Source of the DNA: Flavivirga amylovorans
GTDB taxonomy: Bacteria > Bacteroidota > Bacteroidia > Flavobacteriales > Flavobacteriaceae
DNA: 64,000 nucleotides
Reading direction: 5' to 3'
NCBI RefSeq assembly: GCF_030540875.1
Contig: NZ_JAUOEM010000002.1
Location: forward strand, 712,926 to 776,925
In this document: positions 34,609 to 44,023 of the stretch, piece by piece
How positions within the stretch are numbered: the stretch's first letter is position 1
Layout: the number at the start of each line of letters is the position of its first letter
Notes under the pieces: model-generated
Seen by the model: only the letters and a program-made list of their open reading frames with translations
Database searches by the model: none
Told to the model about the DNA's origin: nothing
Translations under genes and position numbers: made by a program

Positions 34609-36519
34609 ATGATTACAAAAAAAATTATGAGTATGATTATTTTACTCATTACTTTATCAGTTACTTCCCAAGAAAATTTATATACAAGTTTCACCATTCC
34701 AGCAAATCTTAAAGAAAAAGCAAATGCGGTTATTCGATCTAATGATGTGCATATTTCGTTAAAATCATCGAGCGAAATGCATATTACTAAGAAGCGGATT
34801 ATTACTGTGTTGAACAAAGAAGGAAATGATGATGTAGATGCACATGCATACTATGATAATAATGTAAAAATTAAGAGATTAGAAGTATTGGTTTTTAATA
34901 ATTTTGGTAAAGAAATTAAAAAAATTAAAAAAAATGACTTTAAAGATGTTAGTGCAGTTGATGGAGGTACGTTATATTCAGACTCTAGAGTTAAATATTT
35001 AGACTATACACCCATTGAGTATCCTTACACTATTGAGTTTACTAGTGAAGTAGCAAATAATAATACGGCATTTATTCAATCTTTTCTACCGGTTAATGAC
35101 TATTTTTTAAGTGTTGAAAAAAGTACTTATACCATAGAATTTCCTGAGGATATTACTATTAGAATAAAGGAAAAGAATTTTGAAACTTTAGATTTACATA
35201 AAGAAGTCCTTTCAGGAAAAATTAAATATGAAGTAAAGAATATCCAAGCTGTAAAACCTGAAGCATATAGCCCGGCATCCATTAATATGTCTCCTAGGGT
35301 TTTAGTCGCATCGAAACAATTTACATTAGAAGGTGTGCATACACAAGTAGAAAATTGGAATGATTTTGGGAAATGGATGTATCACGATTTAATAAAAGAT
35401 ACGTATGATTTGTCTGCAAGTACAATTAATATCGTTCAAGACTTGGTGAAAGATGAACCAAATGATGTTGCAAAAGCCAAGAAAATATACCAGTATGTAC
35501 AAGATAAAACACGCTATATAAGTGTGCAAGTAGGAATTGGTGGCTGGAAACCTTTTAATGCTTCAGAAGTAGATAAATTAGGTTATGGAGACTGTAAAGC
35601 CTTAACAAATTATACCATGTCACTTTTAAAAGCAGCAGGAGTTAAATCTAATTATACAGTTGTTTATGCTGGTAATTCACAAAGAAGCTTAGAAAAAGAC
35701 TTTGCAGCTATGCAAGGTAACCATGTGATTCTTAATATCCCACAAGAAGATAAAGAAGATATCTGGCTGGAATGTACAAGTCAGAAATTACCTTTTGGTT
35801 TTATTGGGGATTTTACAGACGATAGAGACGTACTGGTTATAACACCAGAAGGCGGTAAAATTCAACATACAAAAAAATACAAGCCAGAAGAAAGTCTTCA
35901 ATTAATTAAGGGAAACTATACTGTTTCAAACAATGGAGCTATTGAAGCAAATGTTAATGTTAATTCTAAAGGGATACAATATGATGACAAATATTGGTTA
36001 GAAACCGAAACAGAAAGAGACCTCGATAAACATTATAAAAAGCGATGGAAATATATCAATACTATTAAAATCAATAGTATGCATATAGCTAATAATAAAG
36101 AAACTATTGAGTTTATTGAAGATGTTAGTTTTCAGGCAACGAATTACTCTAAAAAGTTAGGAGATAGAATGTTGCTTACGGTAAATGCTTTGAATAGAAA
36201 TACGGAAATTCCAGATCGCTACAGAAACAGAAAACATCCACTTAAAATTAGAAGAGGATTTAAAGATGTTGATGAGGTTGAAATTAAGTTACCACAAGAT
36301 TATAAAGTAGAATCTAAGCCTGATAATAAAACCATTGAAAATAAATTTGGGAGTTATAAAGCTGAGGTGATCGTAAAAGATGACAATACCCTTATATATA
36401 AAAGAGAATTTGTAGTAAAGGATGGTGAGTTTCCTAAAGAAGATTATGATGCGTTTAGGACGTTTTACAAAGAAGTAAATAAACAAGACAACTCAAAAAT
36501 AGCATTAATTAAAAAATGA
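34609..36519 (+). CDS. Secreted DUF3857 / transglutaminase-like protein
   Basis: 636 residues with a signal peptide (about 1-20). A DUF3857 beta domain (25-240) precedes a transglutaminase-like papain-fold core in which YGDCKALTNY holds the nucleophile Cys329 and GNHVILNI holds His372. The third position, usually Asp in LDxT, is Glu388 (WLECTS). A C-terminal DUF2569/DUF3858-like beta domain ends the protein. It is followed 4 bp later by a related gene. The substrate is unknown. Confidence 0.9.
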   Translation: MITKKIMSMIILLITLSVTSQENLYTSFTIPANLKEKANAVIRSNDVHISLKSSSEMHITKKRIITVLNKEGNDDVDAHAYYDNNVKIKRLEVLVFNNFGKEIKKIKKNDFKDVSAVDGGTLYSDSRVKYLDYTPIEYPYTIEFTSEVANNNTAFIQSFLPVNDYFLSVEKSTYTIEFPEDITIRIKEKNFETLDLHKEVLSGKIKYEVKNIQAVKPEAYSPASINMSPRVLVASKQFTLEGVHTQVENWNDFGKWMYHDLIKDTYDLSASTINIVQDLVKDEPNDVAKAKKIYQYVQDKTRYISVQVGIGGWKPFNASEVDKLGYGDCKALTNYTMSLLKAAGVKSNYTVVYAGNSQRSLEKDFAAMQGNHVILNIPQEDKEDIWLECTSQKLPFGFIGDFTDDRDVLVITPEGGKIQHTKKYKPEESLQLIKGNYTVSNNGAIEANVNVNSKGIQYDDKYWLETETERDLDKHYKKRWKYINTIKINSMHIANNKETIEFIEDVSFQATNYSKKLGDRMLLTVNALNRNTEIPDRYRNRKHPLKIRRGFKDVDEVEIKLPQDYKVESKPDNKTIENKFGSYKAEVIVKDDNTLIYKREFVVKDGEFPKEDYDAFRTFYKEVNKQDNSKIALIKK

Positions 36520-36523
36520 TTAA

Positions 36524-38536
36524 ATGAAAATCACAGTGATTTTATTTAGCTTATGCTTTACAATAACAGCATTTGCTCAAGATTACAAATTTGGAAAAGT
36601 CTCTAAAGAAGAATTAGAAGAAAAGTTTAACCCGTTAGACTCATCTGCAAATGCAACATATTTGTATAAAAACAGAAAGACGTTTTTTCAATATCAACAA
36701 GGAGAAGGGTTTAGCTTAATAACCGAGATACACGAGCGAATAAAAATATATAATAAAGATGGTTTCGATTATGCCACTGAAAATGTGGGGTTATATAAAA
36801 ACGGAAGTGATATAGAAGAATTTACTAATATAAAAGCTTACACTTATAATTTATTAGAAGGGAAAGTGGAAGAAACTAAACTCACCAAAGAAGGGATATT
36901 TAAAACCGAAAAGTATAATTATCTTGATGAAGTAAAATTTACCATGCCAAATATTAAAGAAGGTAGTGTGGTTGAATTTAAGTACCGGATTACGTCGCCT
37001 TTTTATTCTAATGTGGATGATTTTGATTTTCAGTATAGTATTCCTGTAAAAAAATTAGAAGCTAAATTTGAAGTACCGGAGTACTTTGTTTTTAAGCCTA
37101 ATATGAAAGGGTTTTTGTCTGTAATTCCTAAGACAGAAACCAAAAGAGATAAAATTACTTTTAGAAGTAAAACCAGGTCTGGTGGAGGCCTTAGTAGTGG
37201 TGCGAGTACATCATATAGTTCATCAGACGTAGAATTTACTAAGAGTATATCATCATTTAACCTTAAAGATGTACCTGCTTTAAAAGAAGAGCCCTATGTA
37301 AATAGTATAAATAATTATAGATCGTCTATGAAATACGAATTGTCGTATACAAAATTTCCACAATCTACGGTTAAATATTATTCAACAACCTGGGAAGATG
37401 TGGTAAAAACAATTTATAAGAGTCCTAATTTTGGAGATGAATTAAATAAAACGAACTACTATGAAGATGAATTGGATGCCATAATAGGTTCAGTATCTGG
37501 GGCTATGGAACGTACATCCTTAATTTTTAATTTTGTTAAATCCAGAGTAAAATGGAATGGTCGTTATGGTAAATACACTAACGAAGGTGTTAAAAAAGCA
37601 TTCAAGGATCATGTAGGAAATGTTGCAGAGATAAACTTAATGCTAACCTCCATGCTAAAATATGCAGGTTTGAATGCCTATCCTGTTTTAGTAAGCACAA
37701 GGAGAAATGGTGTGCCATTATTTCCAACTAGAGAAGGTTATAATTATGTTGTTAGTTATGTTAAATTTTCAGATGGCTATATGCTACTAGACGCCACCAG
37801 TAAATATAGTGTTCCCAATGTATTGCCATTTAGGACATTAAATTGGCAAGGGCGTGTTATTTCAGATAAAGGAGGATCTACATTGGTGAATTTATATCCA
37901 AAGAACAAATCAAAGGATAATGTTTTTATGATGGTTAATCTAAATGAAGATGGTAGTATAAATGGTGGTTGCAGAAGTTTAAAAACTAGCCATGATGCCT
38001 TACGTTATAGAGAGCGCTATAATAATAAGGACGAGGAAGATTTTATAGAAAAGCTAGAAAATAAATACAATGGCCTGGAAATTTCAGACTTTAAAGTAAC
38101 CAATGGTTTAGATTTATCGAAACCAGTGACAGAATCTTATAAATTCATAAAAGAAAGCCAGGCAGATATTATAGGAGATAAAATTTATTTTTCACCCATG
38201 TTTTATTTGAGAACGATGGAGAACCCTTTTAAATTGGAAAATAGAGAATTTCCTGTAGATTTTGGGTATCCTTCTACTTCTAGATATCAAATTACAATAA
38301 ATTTGCCTGAAGAATATAAAGTAGAGTCTATTCCAGAATCGGTGGCATTTAGTTTACCGGATAATTTGGGAGTTTTTAAATTCAACATAGTAAACAGTGG
38401 ATTGTCAATTCAGTTAGTGGTTAATGTTGATATCAATCAATCCATTGTTACTCCTTTATATTATGATGCTTTAAAAGAGTATTTTAAACAGATGATTGAA
38501 AAAGAAAACGAACAAATAGTATTAACCAGAATATAA
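36524..38536 (+). CDS. Secreted DUF3857 protein with degenerate transglutaminase site
   Basis: 670 residues, signal peptide ending FAQD near 19, a DUF3857 domain and a transglutaminase-like core. The nucleophile region reads HVGNVAEINLML, so the usual Cys is Val367 and the following His is replaced by Tyr (GYNYVVSYV), while LLDATS is kept. It is therefore probably not a cysteine enzyme and may bind rather than cleave. Paralogue and neighbour of the active-looking gene at 34609. Its stop codon overlaps the next ATG by one base. Confidence 0.88.
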   Translation: MKITVILFSLCFTITAFAQDYKFGKVSKEELEEKFNPLDSSANATYLYKNRKTFFQYQQGEGFSLITEIHERIKIYNKDGFDYATENVGLYKNGSDIEEFTNIKAYTYNLLEGKVEETKLTKEGIFKTEKYNYLDEVKFTMPNIKEGSVVEFKYRITSPFYSNVDDFDFQYSIPVKKLEAKFEVPEYFVFKPNMKGFLSVIPKTETKRDKITFRSKTRSGGGLSSGASTSYSSSDVEFTKSISSFNLKDVPALKEEPYVNSINNYRSSMKYELSYTKFPQSTVKYYSTTWEDVVKTIYKSPNFGDELNKTNYYEDELDAIIGSVSGAMERTSLIFNFVKSRVKWNGRYGKYTNEGVKKAFKDHVGNVAEINLMLTSMLKYAGLNAYPVLVSTRRNGVPLFPTREGYNYVVSYVKFSDGYMLLDATSKYSVPNVLPFRTLNWQGRVISDKGGSTLVNLYPKNKSKDNVFMMVNLNEDGSINGGCRSLKTSHDALRYRERYNNKDEEDFIEKLENKYNGLEISDFKVTNGLDLSKPVTESYKFIKESQADIIGDKIYFSPMFYLRTMENPFKLENREFPVDFGYPSTSRYQITINLPEEYKVESIPESVAFSLPDNLGVFKFNIVNSGLSIQLVVNVDINQSIVTPLYYDALKEYFKQMIEKENEQIVLTRI

Positions 38537-38862
38537 TGGATATTAAAAACGCACAAAAAATAGTAGACGATTGGATAAATGAACACGGTGTTCGCTATTT
38601 TAACGAACTTACTAATATGGCTCAACTTACCGAGGAGGTAGGCGAAGTAGCTCGTATTATCGCAAGACGCTATGGAGAACAAAGTGAAAAAGAAAGTGAT
38701 AAGGATAAAGATCTTGGAGAAGAATTGGCAGATGTCTTATTCGTAGTCTTGTGCTTAGCAAACCAAACGGGGGTCGATTTGCAAAAAGCATTTGATAAAA
38801 GAATGGACAAGAAAGCAAAACGAGATCACGATAGGCATCATAATAACGAAAAATTAAAGTAA
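38536..38862 (+). CDS. MazG-like nucleotide pyrophosphohydrolase
   Basis: 108 residues, all-helical. The metal-binding MazG pattern is complete: EEVGE with Glu34 and Glu37, then EELAD with Glu63 and Asp66. These enzymes split NTPs to NMPs and clear damaged nucleotides. The ATG shares a base with the stop of the upstream gene; aroA follows after 32 bp. Confidence 0.9.
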   Translation: MDIKNAQKIVDDWINEHGVRYFNELTNMAQLTEEVGEVARIIARRYGEQSEKESDKDKDLGEELADVLFVVLCLANQTGVDLQKAFDKRMDKKAKRDHDRHHNNEKLK

Positions 38863-38894
38863 ATTTGCATCTTGTTTAAAAGAGAATTAAAAGC

Positions 38895-40121
38895 ATGCAA
38901 ATTACACTTCAAAAATCTACAGTAGCTAAGCAATCTTCAATTCAAATAACAGGATCTAAAAGTGAATCCAATAGATTATTACTTTTAAAAGCGCTATATC
39001 CAGAAATTAGCCTTGAGAATGTATCTAATTCTGATGATAGTAACTTAATGACTAATGCTTTAACTACCAGCTCAGATTTAGTTGATATCCATCATGCGGG
39101 AACAGCGATGCGTTTTTTAACGGCATACTTTTCTGTTCAAGAAGGGAGAGAGGTAACACTCACGGGATCTAAACGAATGAAAGAGCGCCCTATTGAAGTT
39201 TTAGTAGAAGCACTTCAAGAGCTTGGAGCAGATATTAGCTATGTTGAAAATGAAGGATTCCCACCAATAAAAATAAAAGGAAAGAAATTAACAAGGCATA
39301 AAGTGTCATTAAAAGCAAATGTGAGTAGTCAGTACATTTCTGCTTTGTTACTTATTGCTTCTAAGCTTGAAAATGGCTTAGAGTTAACACTAGAAGGTGA
39401 AATAACATCGGTACCATATATAAAAATGACCCTTAGTTTGTTAGATGAAATTGGGGTAGAATCCTCATTTAATGGACATGTTATTACGGTAAAACCAACA
39501 ACCAACAACCAACAACCAAAAACATTAACAGTAGAGTCAGATTGGTCGTCGGCATCCTATTACTTTAGTATTGCTGCTATTAGTGAGATTGGAACAGAAA
39601 TCACATTATCTTCTTACAAAGGAAACTCTTTACAAGGCGATTCTGTTTTAACAGATATTTATAAACACTTTGGAGTAAATACTGTTTTTAATGATAACAG
39701 TAGTGTTACTTTAAAGAAAGAATTTTCAAATTTAGAGCCATTGACTTTAAATTTAAAAAATGCTCCAGATATAGCACAGACTATAGCTGTAACATGCTTT
39801 GCTTTGGGAATGCCCTGTGATTTGACAGGACTTCACACGCTTAAAATTAAAGAGACTGATAGGTTAGTTGCACTAAAAAATGAAATTGAAAAATTCGGAG
39901 GACGTGTTGAAATTACAGATAAATCCTTACGTTTATTAGCTTCTGATAAAATTAATGAGATGGTATCAATTGAAACATATCATGATCATAGAATGGCCAT
40001 GGCGTTTGCGCCTTTAGCGCTTAAAGTACCTATAAAAATTGAAGACGCTATGGTTGTTTCTAAGTCGTATCCAACATTTTGGGATGATTTAGAATCTATC
40101 GGATTTAAAATAACTAAATAA
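38895..40121 (+). CDS. aroA: 3-phosphoshikimate 1-carboxyvinyltransferase (EPSP synthase)
   Basis: Sixth step of the shikimate pathway. Motifs: GSKSESNRLLLL, HAGTAMRFLTAYF, GSKRMKERPI, SQYISALLLIA, DWSSASYYFS, KIKETDRLVALKNEIEKFGG and YHDHRMAMAFAPLAL. At about residues 200-209 the sequence TTNNQQPK is encoded by a 7-bp tandem repeat and lies in a surface region between strands. 408 residues; AroA is usually 420-440, so the protein is slightly short but complete. It lies apart from the aromatic operon at 27895. Confidence 0.95.
   Translation: MQITLQKSTVAKQSSIQITGSKSESNRLLLLKALYPEISLENVSNSDDSNLMTNALTTSSDLVDIHHAGTAMRFLTAYFSVQEGREVTLTGSKRMKERPIEVLVEALQELGADISYVENEGFPPIKIKGKKLTRHKVSLKANVSSQYISALLLIASKLENGLELTLEGEITSVPYIKMTLSLLDEIGVESSFNGHVITVKPTTNNQQPKTLTVESDWSSASYYFSIAAISEIGTEITLSSYKGNSLQGDSVLTDIYKHFGVNTVFNDNSSVTLKKEFSNLEPLTLNLKNAPDIAQTIAVTCFALGMPCDLTGLHTLKIKETDRLVALKNEIEKFGGRVEITDKSLRLLASDKINEMVSIETYHDHRMAMAFAPLALKVPIKIEDAMVVSKSYPTFWDDLESIGFKITK
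39494..39521 (+). repeat. 7-bp tandem repeat inside aroA
   Basis: ACCAACA occurs three times in tandem (39494-39514), followed by ACCAAAA. The unit is not a multiple of three, so gain or loss of one copy would shift the aroA frame. Confidence 0.9.
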
Positions 40122-40136
40122 TAATCACTCATTTAC

Positions 40137-40168
40137 TTGACAACCCCTATTTGCAGATTGTATATTTG
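40137..40168 (+). promoter_or_regulatory. Bacteroidetes-type promoter of queA
   Basis: TTG (40137-40139) and TATATTTG (40161-40168) are separated by 21 bp, matching the -33/-7 consensus. The resulting leader would be about 120 nt and holds a strong hairpin. Confidence 0.72.
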
Positions 40169-40216
40169 CAGCTTTCAAAAAAACTAATACAGCTTATTGA
40201 ATACATCTTTACAATA

Positions 40217-40241
40217 ATTCAGGTTATAAAATAACCTGAAT
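40217..40241 (+). promoter_or_regulatory. Leader hairpin upstream of queA
   Basis: ATTCAGGTTAT and ATAACCTGAAT form a perfect 11-bp stem over an AAA loop. It is not followed by a T-run, so it is not an intrinsic terminator. It may be a regulatory or stabilising element or a dispersed palindrome. Confidence 0.65.
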
Positions 40242-40292
40242 ATTTATATTATTGAAAGTATCATTTTTTATATAAACAATAAAAACTAACAA

Positions 40293-41342
40293 ATGAAATT
40301 ATCAAACTTTGGTTTCAATCTCCCAGAAGAATTATTAGCAGAATATCCAGCAGAAAATAGAGACGAGTCACGTTTAATGGTTTTAAATAGAAAAGAGCAA
40401 ACTATTGAGCACAAGATGTTCAAGGACTTAATAGACTATTTTGACGAAGAAGACGTATTAATACTTAATAATACGAAAGTATTTCCTGCAAGATTATATG
40501 GTAATAAAGAAAAAACAGGAGCGAGGATAGAAGTGTTCTTATTAAGAGAATTAAATGAAGAACAACGTCTTTGGGATGTTTTGGTAGATCCAGCACGTAA
40601 AATAAGAATTGGTAATAAGTTGTACTTTGGTGATGATGATACGTTAGTTGCAGAAGTTATAGATAATACAACATCTAGGGGACGTACATTACGTTTTTTA
40701 TATGACGGATCTTATACAGAGTTCCGTAGAAAATTAAATGAACTTGGTGAAACACCACTTCCTAAGTATATAAAAAGAGATGTAGAGCCAGACGATGAAG
40801 ATCGTTACCAAACGATATATGCAAAAAATGAAGGAGCTGTAGCAGCTCCGACAGCTGGTCTCCACTTTTCTAAGCACTTACTAAAAAGATTAGAAATTAA
40901 AGGTATTGATTTTGCTGAAGTAACTTTACATGTAGGTTTAGGAACTTTTAATCCAGTTGAGGTAGAAGATTTATCAAAACACAAAATGGATAGTGAAGAG
41001 CTGAAAATCGATGAAAAAGCAGTCGATATTGTAAATAGAGGTATCGCTAACAAAAGACGTATTTGTGCTGTAGGTACTACTGCTATGCGTGCTATAGAAA
41101 GTTCTGTGTCATCAAATGGTAAACTAAATGAAATTGATGGATGGACTAATAAATTTATCTTCCCGCCATACGATTTTAGTATCGCTAATTGTATGATTAC
41201 TAATTTTCATACGCCTAAATCAACATTGTTAATGATGGTTTCAGCATTTGCTGGACATGATTTTATCAAAAAAGCATACGAAGAAGCTGTAAAAGAAAAA
41301 TATAAATTTTACAGTTATGGTGATGCCATGTTAATCATATAA
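40293..41342 (+). CDS. queA: S-adenosylmethionine:tRNA ribosyltransferase-isomerase
   Basis: Adds the epoxycyclopentane ring of queuosine to tRNA using [32 protein letters not shown] is the family N-terminus; [33 protein letters not shown] and [12 protein letters not shown] are diagnostic. 349 residues, complete. Confidence 0.97.
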   Translation: MKLSNFGFNLPEELLAEYPAENRDESRLMVLNRKEQTIEHKMFKDLIDYFDEEDVLILNNTKVFPARLYGNKEKTGARIEVFLLRELNEEQRLWDVLVDPARKIRIGNKLYFGDDDTLVAEVIDNTTSRGRTLRFLYDGSYTEFRRKLNELGETPLPKYIKRDVEPDDEDRYQTIYAKNEGAVAAPTAGLHFSKHLLKRLEIKGIDFAEVTLHVGLGTFNPVEVEDLSKHKMDSEELKIDEKAVDIVNRGIANKRRICAVGTTAMRAIESSVSSNGKLNEIDGWTNKFIFPPYDFSIANCMITNFHTPKSTLLMMVSAFAGHDFIKKAYEEAVKEKYKFYSYGDAMLII

Positions 41343-41380
41343 TTCTGAGCTTGTTTCAGAGTCTTATTAAATATATTTTA

Positions 41381-41413
41381 AAGCCTTGTTATTATTTAAC
41401 AAGGCTTTTTTAT
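41381..41413 (+). terminator. Terminator after queA
   Basis: AAGCCTTGTT (41381-41390) pairs with AACAAGGCTT (41398-41407), then a run of Ts. Confidence 0.9.
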
Positions 41414-41462
41414 TGAGTTGAATTTTAATAAAGCATTCATCGAAATTCGAAAAACCTTTCAC

Positions 41463-41470
41463 TATTTTTG
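41463..41470 (+). promoter_or_regulatory. rlmN -7 box, possible leaderless promoter
   Basis: TATTTTTG matches TAnnTTTG and lies 8 nt before the rlmN ATG, the same close spacing as rsgA. No clear TTG at the usual distance. Confidence 0.5.
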
Positions 41471-41478
41471 CAAAACTT

Positions 41479-42519
41479 ATGGCAACAGGTAAAAAAGACA
41501 TTCGTTCATTAACCAAAGACGATTTAAGAGAGTTCTTTGTAAAACAAGGAGATAAAGCTTTTCGAGGTAATCAGGTTTATGAATGGCTTTGGCAAAAAGC
41601 AGCGCATACTTTTAAGGATATGACGAATGTTTCAAAAGAAACACGTCAGATGCTGGAAGACCACTTCGTTATCAATCATATCGAAGTTGATACCATGCAA
41701 CGTAGTAAAGACGGTACAGTAAAAAATGCAGTTCGCTTGCATGATGGTTTAATTGTAGAGTCGGTTTTAATACCAACAGCAACAAGAACAACGGCTTGTG
41801 TGTCCAGTCAAGTCGGGTGTAGTTTAGATTGCAAATTTTGTGCAACAGCACGTTTAAAGCGAATGCGTAACTTAAATCCAGACGAGATTTATGATCAAGT
41901 AGTTGCTATTGATAAAGAAAGTCGTTTATATCACAATCGCCCGTTAAGTAATATCGTGTTTATGGGTATGGGAGAACCACTCATGAATTATAACAATGTT
42001 ATAAAAGCTATTGATAAAATTACGTCTTCAGAAGGTTTGGGAATGTCTGCAAAACGGATTACCGTATCCACATCAGGTGTGCCAAAAATGATAAAAAAAA
42101 TGGCAGATGATGCCGTTAAATTTAATTTAGCAGTGTCTTTACATTCAGCTATTGATGAAGTTCGTACATCAATTATGCCTTTTAATGAAACGTTTCCTTT
42201 AGTGGATTTAAAAGAAGCATTGGAATATTGGTACGAAAAAACAAATAGAAAAATTAGTTACGAATATGTGGTTTGGAAAGGTATAAACGATACGCAAAAA
42301 GATATTGATGCCTTTGTTAAATTCTGTAAATATGTACCATGTAAAGTGAACATAATTGAATATAATCCTATTGATGATGGTGAATTTCAACAGGCTACAA
42401 ATGAAGCTTTAGAAAACTATATCAATACTTTAGAAAAAAATAGAATTGTTGTAAACGTGCGTCGCAGTCGAGGAAAAGATATTGATGCTGCTTGCGGACA
42501 ATTAGCAAATAAAAAATAA
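41479..42519 (+). CDS. rlmN: 23S rRNA (adenine2503-C2)-methyltransferase / tRNA A37 methyltransferase
   Basis: Radical SAM methyltransferase. The cluster-binding CxxxCxxC is Cys114, Cys118 and Cys121 (VGCSLDCKFCATA); MGMGEPLMNY and SGVPKMIKKM follow, and the resolving cysteine is in DIDAACGQL near the C-terminus. 346 residues, the normal length. Confidence 0.97.
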   Translation: MATGKKDIRSLTKDDLREFFVKQGDKAFRGNQVYEWLWQKAAHTFKDMTNVSKETRQMLEDHFVINHIEVDTMQRSKDGTVKNAVRLHDGLIVESVLIPTATRTTACVSSQVGCSLDCKFCATARLKRMRNLNPDEIYDQVVAIDKESRLYHNRPLSNIVFMGMGEPLMNYNNVIKAIDKITSSEGLGMSAKRITVSTSGVPKMIKKMADDAVKFNLAVSLHSAIDEVRTSIMPFNETFPLVDLKEALEYWYEKTNRKISYEYVVWKGINDTQKDIDAFVKFCKYVPCKVNIIEYNPIDDGEFQQATNEALENYINTLEKNRIVVNVRRSRGKDIDAACGQLANKK

Positions 42520-42550
42520 AAAAGAACTTCAAATCGAAGCCCTTTTTTAT
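42520..42550 (+). terminator. Weak terminator after rlmN
   Basis: AAAAAAG.. CTTC (42527-42530) / GAAG (42536-42539) ..CTTTTTT forms a short interrupted stem followed by a T-run. Confidence 0.5.
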
Positions 42551-42815
42551 TTTTTCCGTTAGAATAGTATTATTTTTTGTGTTTCCTTTCAATGATTTAA
42601 ATAATAAAACAGTCCAAAACAAGTATTAAAAGAATAATGTGTTAACTGTTTATAATAATATTTAAGTTATGTGAAATTTCTTGTAAAACAGCATTTTATC
42701 GATTAAGCGTTTTTTTTAGAGATTATTAGTAAATCTATAGAATGAGAACTTTAGATAATCTATAGTAGTAATATCTTAACTTTATTAGTAATTTCGCTGA
42801 GATTAAGTTTGAATA
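42551..42815 (+). other. AT-rich intergenic region before the polyprenyl synthase
   Basis: 265 bp with no ORF, RNA gene or repeat I recognise. A -7-like TAATTTCG (about 42788-42795) lies 20 bp before the TTG start and could be the promoter. Confidence 0.35.
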
Positions 42816-43793
42816 TTGAAAATAGTAGAGCAAATAAAGCAACCGATAGCTTATGAGATGGATCTTTTCGAGCAAAAGTTTCAGCTCTCTATGTCTAGTA
42901 AAGTTGCATTACTTAATAGAATTACACACTATATTGTAAACAGAAAAGGAAAACAAATGCGGCCTATGTTCGTGTTTTTAGTTTCTAAAATGGTGTCTAA
43001 TGGCGAAGTTAATGAACGGACTTACAGAGGTGCTTCAGTTATAGAACTTATTCATACGGCAACTTTAGTACACGATGATGTTGTTGATGATAGTAATCGC
43101 CGACGCGGATTCTTCTCTGTAAACGCGCTCTGGAAAAATAAGATAGCAGTTTTAATTGGTGACTTTTTACTATCTAAAGGGTTGCTTTTAAGTATCGATA
43201 ATAGTGATTTTGATTTACTCAAGATTATTTCTATTGCCGTTCGAGAAATGAGTGAGGGTGAATTACTTCAAATAGAGAAAGCGCGAAAACTTGATATTAC
43301 AGAAGACATTTATTATGAAATTATCCGTCAGAAAACAGCAACTTTAATAGCTGCTTGCTGTAGTTTAGGGGCGGCATCTGTAAAACCAGAATCAGATCAT
43401 GTAGAATCCATGCGAAAGTTTGGTGAACTTATTGGTATGGCGTTTCAAATAAAAGATGATTTGTTTGATTATGGAGAAACTCAAATTGGAAAACCTACAG
43501 GCATAGATATTAAAGAACAGAAAATGACCTTACCTTTAATTTATGTTCTTAATCAATCTTCTAAAAAAGATAAAAACTGGCTCATTAATTCCATAAAGAA
43601 TCATAATAAAGACACTAAACGTGTTAAGGAAGTTATTGCTTTTGTGAAAAATAACGGCGGTTTAGATTATGCTGTAAAGAAGATGAAAGCATTTCAGGAA
43701 GAAGCCTTACAAATGCTTCAAACATTTCCAGAATCAGATTATAGAAATTCACTGGAGCTTATGGTGAATTATGTGATTGATAGGAAGAAGTAA
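42816..43793 (+). CDS. Trans-polyprenyl diphosphate synthase
   Basis: Chain elongation of isoprenoids for the quinone side chain is the likely role. The first Asp-rich motif is DDVVDD (87-92), the second KDDLFDYGE (about 218), with GKQMRPMF for substrate binding. 325 residues. The frame has a TGA two codons before TTG 42816 and the conserved N-terminus (KIVEQIKQPIAYEM) follows immediately, so it most likely starts at TTG. Confidence 0.93.
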   Translation: MKIVEQIKQPIAYEMDLFEQKFQLSMSSKVALLNRITHYIVNRKGKQMRPMFVFLVSKMVSNGEVNERTYRGASVIELIHTATLVHDDVVDDSNRRRGFFSVNALWKNKIAVLIGDFLLSKGLLLSIDNSDFDLLKIISIAVREMSEGELLQIEKARKLDITEDIYYEIIRQKTATLIAACCSLGAASVKPESDHVESMRKFGELIGMAFQIKDDLFDYGETQIGKPTGIDIKEQKMTLPLIYVLNQSSKKDKNWLINSIKNHNKDTKRVKEVIAFVKNNGGLDYAVKKMKAFQEEALQMLQTFPESDYRNSLELMVNYVIDRKK

Positions 43794-44023
43794 GTTGTTC
43801 TGTTAAAAGGTATTGAGCGTCGTAATTTATATACAGTCGAGATCGTGACCTTATATTCATCCATTATTTTTATATAATTCCACGGAATTTCAAAGACATT
43901 TAACTCTTGCTTATTTTCTCAATTTTAAGGCTTTAGATCTTTTTTGAAGTACATTTATAGAAATATTTTAACACTTGGGCAACCATTAGTATAAAATTTG
44001 CGTCTTTAAAAATAGAAGGCTAA

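Noticed and set aside
43794-44023. Possible small RNA or tRNA before the sigma factor gene
   Set aside because: No cloverleaf or conserved RNA motif was found; it looks like an ordinary promoter region.
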